The position numbers and the translations under genes were made by a program. Shown piece by piece: positions 59,602-64,000 of a stretch of DNA of 64,000 nt. The notes under the pieces were generated by a model. The model was not told the origin of the DNA. It did not search any database and was given only the letters and a program-made list of their open reading frames with translations. The stretch is from an uncultured Butyricicoccus sp. (GTDB lineage Bacteria; Bacillota; Clostridia; Oscillospirales; Butyricicoccaceae): assembly GCA_904420185.1 (NCBI GenBank), contig CAJFUJ010000026.1, positions 1 through 64,000 on the forward strand, written 5' to 3'. Each line of letters begins with the position of its first letter. Within the stretch, counting starts at the first letter, position 1.

Positions 59602-62363
59602 AACCGCTGCATTTGACGATGTGTGCCTTTGGCCCGTATGCAGGCAAGGTGGAGGTGCCGCTGGCACAGCTTGGGGAGAGCGGCCTATATCTAATCACCG
59701 GCGACACCGGCGCAGGAAAAACCACCATCTTTGACGCCATCACCTTTGCCCTGTACGGGGAGGCGAGCGGCAAAACCCGGGAGAGCACCATGCTGCGCAG
59801 CGACTACGCCGCCCCGCAAGACAAGACCTATGTGGCCTTGACCTTCCGCTACCGGGGGGAAACCTATGTGGTTGAGCGCAGTCCGCAGTATGCCCGGCCC
59901 AAACTGCGCGGCGAAGGCACAACCTTGGAAGCAGCGGGTGCGGTACTTACTTATCCGGACGGACGGGTCGTGACCGGTGCGCGGCAGGTAACCGAGGAGA
60001 TTACCGAGCTGATCGGCATTGACCGGGCCCAATTTTCCCAGATTGTCATGATTGCCCAGGGGGATTTTTTGCAGCTGCTGCTTGCCGATACCCGCGAACG
60101 CGCGGGAATCTTCCGCCGGATCTTTTCCACCGAAGGCATCCAACGCTTTCAGTTGGCCCTCAAAGAACGCAGCAAAACGGCCAACCGCGCCTATGATGAC
60201 CTGAAAAAGGGGGCGGCGCAGTATGTGGCACAGATTGTCTGTGAGGGCGAACCGATGCAAGATTTGCAGCAGGCACGCGACGAAGGCGGTGTCCATGACC
60301 TGCAAACCCTGCTGCCCCGGCTGGAAGCCGCGGTGGCCAGCGACCGCGCACAGGAGGGGGCGCTGGCCGCCGGGCTGTCGCGTGCCCAAAAGGATCTGGA
60401 GGCTTTGGCAAGCGCAGTGCACAAGGCCGAACAAGAGGCGGCCTTGCAGGTTCAAATCGTTCAAGCGCAACAGGCCTATCAGGCGCTATTGCAACGGCAA
60501 GAGGGGTTGGAACAAACCTACCGTGCCGAGCAGGCGCGGGCCGGTGAACGGCAAAAGCTGGCTGGCCAGATTGCCCAGCAGCAGACTGCACTTGCGTCTT
60601 ATGATGCGCTGGAGGCCGCTCTGCACGCCCTGCAAACGGCGGGAAAAGAAGCCGAGCAAGCGCGCGCGGCCCGCGTACAGGCGCAAAAGGCGGTGGAAGA
60701 GGGGATGCGGCGACGGGAAGAGTTGCAAGCGCAGCGGCAAGCCTTGCGGGATGCGCCGGTGCGCTTGGCCGAAGCGCAGACCAACCAGGAAAAAATAGAC
60801 GCCCGTCAGCAGAGCTTGGCCGGGCTGGTACGCGCGTATCAGCAGGCCCAGGCCGCGGTCAGCCAATATCAGGCGGCTAAATCAGCCTATTTGACAGCTG
60901 AGCAGAAAAGCCAGGTGGTTCAGGACGATTTTCAGCGCAAGGAGCGCAGCTTTTTGCGCAGCCAGGCAGGCATTTTGGCTGCCGGATTACAAGCGGGGAA
61001 GCCGTGTCCGGTCTGCGGCGCATGCGAGCATCCGGCACCCGCACAGCTGGAGCAGGGCGGCGTGACCGAGTCTGACCTCAACAAAGCGCGGGCGGCGGCA
61101 GAACAGGCCCAGCAGCAAGCGCATATGGCCAGCAAGCAAGCGGCCTCAGCGCACGCCGCCGCGCAGACGCAAAAGGACAAGCTGTTATCCGATGCGCGCG
61201 CGCTTTTGGGGGAAGAAATCCGGTTGGACGGCCTGCGCGAACGGTTGCAGCAGGAAATTACGCGGGTACAGGCGGATGGTATAGCAGCCGGACAGGCGAT
61301 CCAGACCTACCAAATGCAGGTTCGGCGTCTGTGCGAATGCGAAGAAGAGGACAAGCGGCTGGAAAGCCAGAACGCCAGACAGTCCCAAGCGCTTTCGTCG
61401 CTTGAGCAGACCTACGCTGAAAGCGCCAAGCGACAGGCGGCGGCGGACGCCAAAGTGCAGACGCTACGCAGCAGCTTGCCGTTTCCAGACAAGCGGCAGG
61501 CGCTGTCGGCATTGGATGTGATCCGCAGACAGCTTGAGCAAATGCAAAAGGCCTGGGAGCAGGCCGACCAGGCGCGCACCCAGGGCAGCCAGGCGGTGGC
61601 GCGGCAGGCGTCCGCCCTGGAGACCTTGCAGCAGCAGGCGCCCGCCCATGTACCGGCAAAGCTGGACGCCTTGCGCGTACAATATCAAGCCGCCGATGCG
61701 GCTTTCCGCGAAAACCAGCGGCAGTATACCGCGCTGTACAGCCGGCGCAATACCAACGAAAAGCTGCTGGAGCGCTTGGCGGATCAGCAGAAACAGCTGT
61801 GCCAGCAGGAGAAAACCTGTCAGATGCTCGCGCGGTTGTCCAATACGGCCAACGGCGAGCTGAGCGGGCGGCAAAAGCTGGCCTTTGAAAATTACATCCT
61901 AGCCTTTTACTTTGACCAGGTCGTTGCAGCGGCCAATGAGCGCTTCCGCTACATGACCGGCGGGCAGTATTGCCTGCTGCGCCGAAAGGAGGCGGCGAAC
62001 CAGCGTGCGCAGACCGGTCTGGAACTAGATGTGATCGATTATTACACCGGCAAAACGCGCAGTGTGCGTACCCTTTCGGGCGGGGAATCGTTCAAGGCTG
62101 CACTGTCGCTGGCTTTGGGGCTGTCCGATGTGATCCAGCAGTCGGCGGGCGGCGTGGAAATCGACGCCATGTTCGTCGATGAGGGGTTTGGTTCGCTTGA
62201 TGCCGAATCACTGGACCAAGCTATGTACATTTTGAGCGGCCTTGCGGGGACCGAACGCTTGGTGGGGATCATCTCCCACGTCGCTGAGCTGCGCGAACGT
62301 ATGGACAAGAAGATTGTGGTCACGCGCTCACGGGAAGGCAGCCGTTTGCGCCTGGAGCTTTAA
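59598..62363 (+). CDS. sbcC: SbcC ATPase subunit
   Basis: A 921-residue SMC/Rad50-type ATPase, the partner of SbcD. Walker A is GDTGAGKTT near residues 34-42. Two long coiled coils (about 190-465 and 500-745) flank the zinc hook CPVCGACEHP at about residue 470. The C-terminal half has the signature LSGGESFKAALSLALGL and Walker B IDAMFVDEGFGSLD. Full length for the family. Overlaps sbcD by four bases. Confidence 0.95.
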   Translation: MKPLHLTMCAFGPYAGKVEVPLAQLGESGLYLITGDTGAGKTTIFDAITFALYGEASGKTRESTMLRSDYAAPQDKTYVALTFRYRGETYVVERSPQYARPKLRGEGTTLEAAGAVLTYPDGRVVTGARQVTEEITELIGIDRAQFSQIVMIAQGDFLQLLLADTRERAGIFRRIFSTEGIQRFQLALKERSKTANRAYDDLKKGAAQYVAQIVCEGEPMQDLQQARDEGGVHDLQTLLPRLEAAVASDRAQEGALAAGLSRAQKDLEALASAVHKAEQEAALQVQIVQAQQAYQALLQRQEGLEQTYRAEQARAGERQKLAGQIAQQQTALASYDALEAALHALQTAGKEAEQARAARVQAQKAVEEGMRRREELQAQRQALRDAPVRLAEAQTNQEKIDARQQSLAGLVRAYQQAQAAVSQYQAAKSAYLTAEQKSQVVQDDFQRKERSFLRSQAGILAAGLQAGKPCPVCGACEHPAPAQLEQGGVTESDLNKARAAAEQAQQQAHMASKQAASAHAAAQTQKDKLLSDARALLGEEIRLDGLRERLQQEITRVQADGIAAGQAIQTYQMQVRRLCECEEEDKRLESQNARQSQALSSLEQTYAESAKRQAAADAKVQTLRSSLPFPDKRQALSALDVIRRQLEQMQKAWEQADQARTQGSQAVARQASALETLQQQAPAHVPAKLDALRVQYQAADAAFRENQRQYTALYSRRNTNEKLLERLADQQKQLCQQEKTCQMLARLSNTANGELSGRQKLAFENYILAFYFDQVVAAANERFRYMTGGQYCLLRRKEAANQRAQTGLELDVIDYYTGKTRSVRTLSGGESFKAALSLALGLSDVIQQSAGGVEIDAMFVDEGFGSLDAESLDQAMYILSGLAGTERLVGIISHVAELRERMDKKIVVTRSREGSRLRLEL

Positions 62364-62407
62364 AAGGCCGGCAGACGGGTGTCGGGCGGACTGCGGAAAA
62401 AACCCCT

Positions 62408-62435
62408 TTGCAAGCCGCTGGTCCAGGTGTATAAT
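62408..62435 (+). promoter_or_regulatory. promoter of ybeY-dgkA-era
   Basis: TTGCAA (62408-62413) and TATAAT (62430-62435) with a 16-base spacer. Confidence 0.6.
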
Positions 62436-62478
62436 AACATTGCTGATTTTGGGGAAATATCCCCTTGGGGAGGCTTTT

Positions 62479-62976
62479 ATGGAGCATAGAATTCGCGTCA
62501 CCGCCGAGGTGCCGCTGGAACAGGAAGACGAGGTGCGCGCGCTCATCGAGCGCTGCGCCCTGGGCACGCTGGTGCGGGAGCAGGTGCCGTTTGCAGCCTT
62601 TGTGGACGTGACGATTGTCGATGATGCGAGCATCCGCGCACTCAATGCAGAATATCGCGGGAAAGATGCGGTCACCGATGTGCTCAGCTTTCCGATGTTT
62701 GAATTTTATAATGGGCAAGCCCAGGAGCCGCTCGAGCCCGATCCTGCATCGGGCGAGATAATGCTGGGGGATATGGTGCTCAATTATGAGCGCGCTTGCC
62801 AGCAAGCCCAGTCGTTCGGCCATTCGGCCGCGCGGGAGTGCGGCTTTCTGACCGTCCACTCGGTCTTGCATTTGCTGGGTTTCGATCATGAGCGGGACGA
62901 ATCCGACCGCGTCCGGATGCGCGAGGAAGAGGAAGCCATCCTCGCCGCGCAGGGCTTGACCCGCACGAGCGTATGA
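62479..62976 (+). CDS. ybeY: YbeY, endoribonuclease for 16S rRNA maturation
   Basis: A 165-residue metal-dependent RNase required for 3' end maturation of 16S rRNA and ribosome quality control. The zinc site is HSVLHLLGFDH (near residues 131-141), and the family block YRGKDAVTDVLSFP lies near residues 61-74. ATG at 62479 after GGGGAGG. It overlaps dgkA by four bases. In most Firmicutes phoH is directly upstream; here it is not. Confidence 0.94.
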   Translation: MEHRIRVTAEVPLEQEDEVRALIERCALGTLVREQVPFAAFVDVTIVDDASIRALNAEYRGKDAVTDVLSFPMFEFYNGQAQEPLEPDPASGEIMLGDMVLNYERACQQAQSFGHSAARECGFLTVHSVLHLLGFDHERDESDRVRMREEEEAILAAQGLTRTSV

Positions 62977-63440
62977 ACCAGGAGATCCGTAAGCTCCGGC
63001 AGAGCTTTGGCTATGCGGTGAGTGGCTTGCGCGCCTGCCTGCGCAGCGAACGCAACTTCCGCATCCATGTGACGGCAGCGGTCTATGTGTCGGCGTTTGC
63101 CGGGCTGGGCCGGCTGGGTATGGTGCGGTTTGCTATTTTATGTTTATGCTTTGCATTGATGCTGTCCGCTGAACTGATGAATACCGCCCTGGAGCGCTTG
63201 TGCGACCGGCAGAGCGCGGGCTATGACCGGCTGGTCAAGCAGGTCAAGGATATTGCAGCGGCAGCCGTGCTGGTGTGCGCAGCGTTTTGCGCGGTGATCG
63301 GCATGGTGTTTTTTGTGCCAAGCGGCGCGCTATGGTGTGCGGTGCAGACGTTGGCGGCCTACCCGTGGGCTGTGGGGATACTGGTACTGTCGGTACCGGC
63401 AGCGGTTTGGTTTGTATTTTGCTTTGGCCGCCCGCAATGA
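62973..63440 (+). CDS. dgkA: diacylglycerol/undecaprenol kinase
   Basis: A 155-residue integral membrane kinase with the DgkA family core: SGLRACLRSERNFRIHV at the N terminus and SAELMNTALERLCDR near residues 64-78, which contain the catalytic acidic residues. The Gram-positive enzyme phosphorylates undecaprenol. The protein is about 30 residues longer than usual because of a last hydrophobic helix (WAVGILVLSVPAAVWFVFCF). Coupled to ybeY, followed by era. Confidence 0.88.
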   Translation: MNQEIRKLRQSFGYAVSGLRACLRSERNFRIHVTAAVYVSAFAGLGRLGMVRFAILCLCFALMLSAELMNTALERLCDRQSAGYDRLVKQVKDIAAAAVLVCAAFCAVIGMVFFVPSGALWCAVQTLAAYPWAVGILVLSVPAAVWFVFCFGRPQ

Positions 63441-63458
63441 CAAGGAAGGAGCAGATGT

Positions 63459-64000
63459 ATGTCTGAAATTACAAAAACAGCAATTCTTTCGGTGGTCGGC
63501 CGGCCGAACGTGGGCAAGTCTACCCTGGTGAACCGGCTGGTTGGCTTCAAGGTTGCGATTGTGTCAAGCAAGCCGCAGACCACCCGCACGCGCATCACAG
63601 GCGTGCTAACCCAGGAGGATTGCCAGTTTGTCTTTCTGGATACACCGGGATTGCACAAACCGCGCTCCCGTCTGGGCGATTTTATGGTCAAGGTAGTGAC
63701 CGATACGGTCGCCGCGGTGGATGCGGCGGTGCTGGTGGTGGAGCCGGTGCCGCAGATCGGCCCGGCCGAAGAAGCCCTGCTCGGCCAGATCAAAGAGGCC
63801 GAAATTCCGGCTGTTCTGGTGATCAACAAAATCGACACCGCCCCCCACGAAAGCCTGCTGGAAGTGATCGCGGCTTACGCAGCCCGGCATGACTTTGACG
63901 CTGTGGTGCCGGTGTCGGCGCGCACCGGGGAGGGCCTGGACGCACTGCTGGGCGAACTGAAAACGTTTGCACTGGAGGGCCCGGCACTGTTCCCTGAGGA
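63459..64000 (+). CDS. era: Era GTPase, 5' part (runs off the window)
   Basis: First 180 codons of Era, a 16S rRNA-binding GTPase of about 300 residues. G1 is GRPNVGKST near residues 14-22, G3 is DTPGLHKP, G4 is NKID and G5 is SARTG. The C-terminal KH domain is beyond the window. ATG at 63459 after AAGGAAGGAG; an overlapping ATG at 63455 leads to a stop at once. Third gene of ybeY-dgkA-era; the cdd gene that often sits between dgkA and era is absent. Confidence 0.95.
   Translation, partial: MSEITKTAILSVVGRPNVGKSTLVNRLVGFKVAIVSSKPQTTRTRITGVLTQEDCQFVFLDTPGLHKPRSRLGDFMVKVVTDTVAAVDAAVLVVEPVPQIGPAEEALLGQIKEAEIPAVLVINKIDTAPHESLLEVIAAYAARHDFDAVVPVSARTGEGLDALLGELKTFALEGPALFPE

Overview
The window looks like a chromosomal segment of a GC-rich, low-oxygen Firmicute of class Clostridia, most likely an Oscillospirales/Ruminococcaceae-type gut bacterium. 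The evidence is gene content: ctsR-mcsA-mcsB-clpC, the sporulation genes yqfC, yqfD and ylbJ, a DacF-type carboxypeptidase, pyruvate phosphate dikinase, rubrerythrin and short clostridial 2[4Fe-4S] ferredoxin. Shine-Dalgarno sites are strong, TTG and GTG starts are common, and promoters are of the TTGACA-17-TATAAT type. There is no phage, insertion sequence, CRISPR array or rRNA. The taxonomic placement is inference.

Layout. 0.1-4.2 kb: alanine dehydrogenase, an SDR oxidoreductase, a GntR/FCD regulator and an IolB-like isomerase; three of the four promoters carry the same AT-rich operator. 4.2-6.7 kb: DUF1622 protein, MATE exporter and NAD(P)H-hydrate epimerase. 6.8-13.2 kb: sugar ABC transporter (ATPase, permease, binding lipoprotein), a Gfo/Idh/MocA dehydrogenase and a divergent GntR-LacI (AraR-type) regulator with TTGTA-N3-TACAA operators. 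13.2-18.1 kb: DNA alkylation repair protein coupled to a NagZ-like GH3 enzyme, YrvL-like and DUF5655-like proteins, rubrerythrin and glutamyl-Q tRNA(Asp) synthetase. 18.3-20.4 kb: two consecutive CobW-type GTPases, one His-rich and one fused to a DUF1980/TIGR03943-like domain. 20.5-21.6 kb: six tRNAs and a ferredoxin. 22.0-26.7 kb: protein-arginine-kinase/ClpC stress operon with CtsR boxes. 27.5-33 kb: ppdK, a truncated spoVT, a LacI regulator and a TSUP permease.

33-38.6 kb: dacF, ylbJ and yqfC-yqfD-phoH. 38.8-43.8 kb: tRNA-Gly, an unusual phosphoglycolate-phosphatase/LUD fusion, malQ, a secreted protein and trmB. 43.9-51 kb: EFR1 flavodoxin-ferredoxin, an MMPL transporter with a secreted coiled-coil partner and a TetR regulator, and a secreted transglutaminase-like protein. 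51.0-54.6 kb: a six-gene operon of PilC/GspF, four small single-membrane-span proteins and PilT, with no PilB or prepilin peptidase nearby. 54.7-64 kb: lipoprotein, recQ, a DHFR-family protein, sbcD-sbcC, and ybeY-dgkA-era (era runs off the window).

The most unusual items are the compact type-IV-filament-like operon without recognisable prepilin cleavage motifs, the HAD-LUD fusion, the tandem CobW GTPases, the shared operator of the first cluster, the split of the usually continuous yqfC-phoH-ybeY-era operon into two blocks 24 kb apart, and a spoVT gene cut off after its DNA-binding core but still carrying its start signals.
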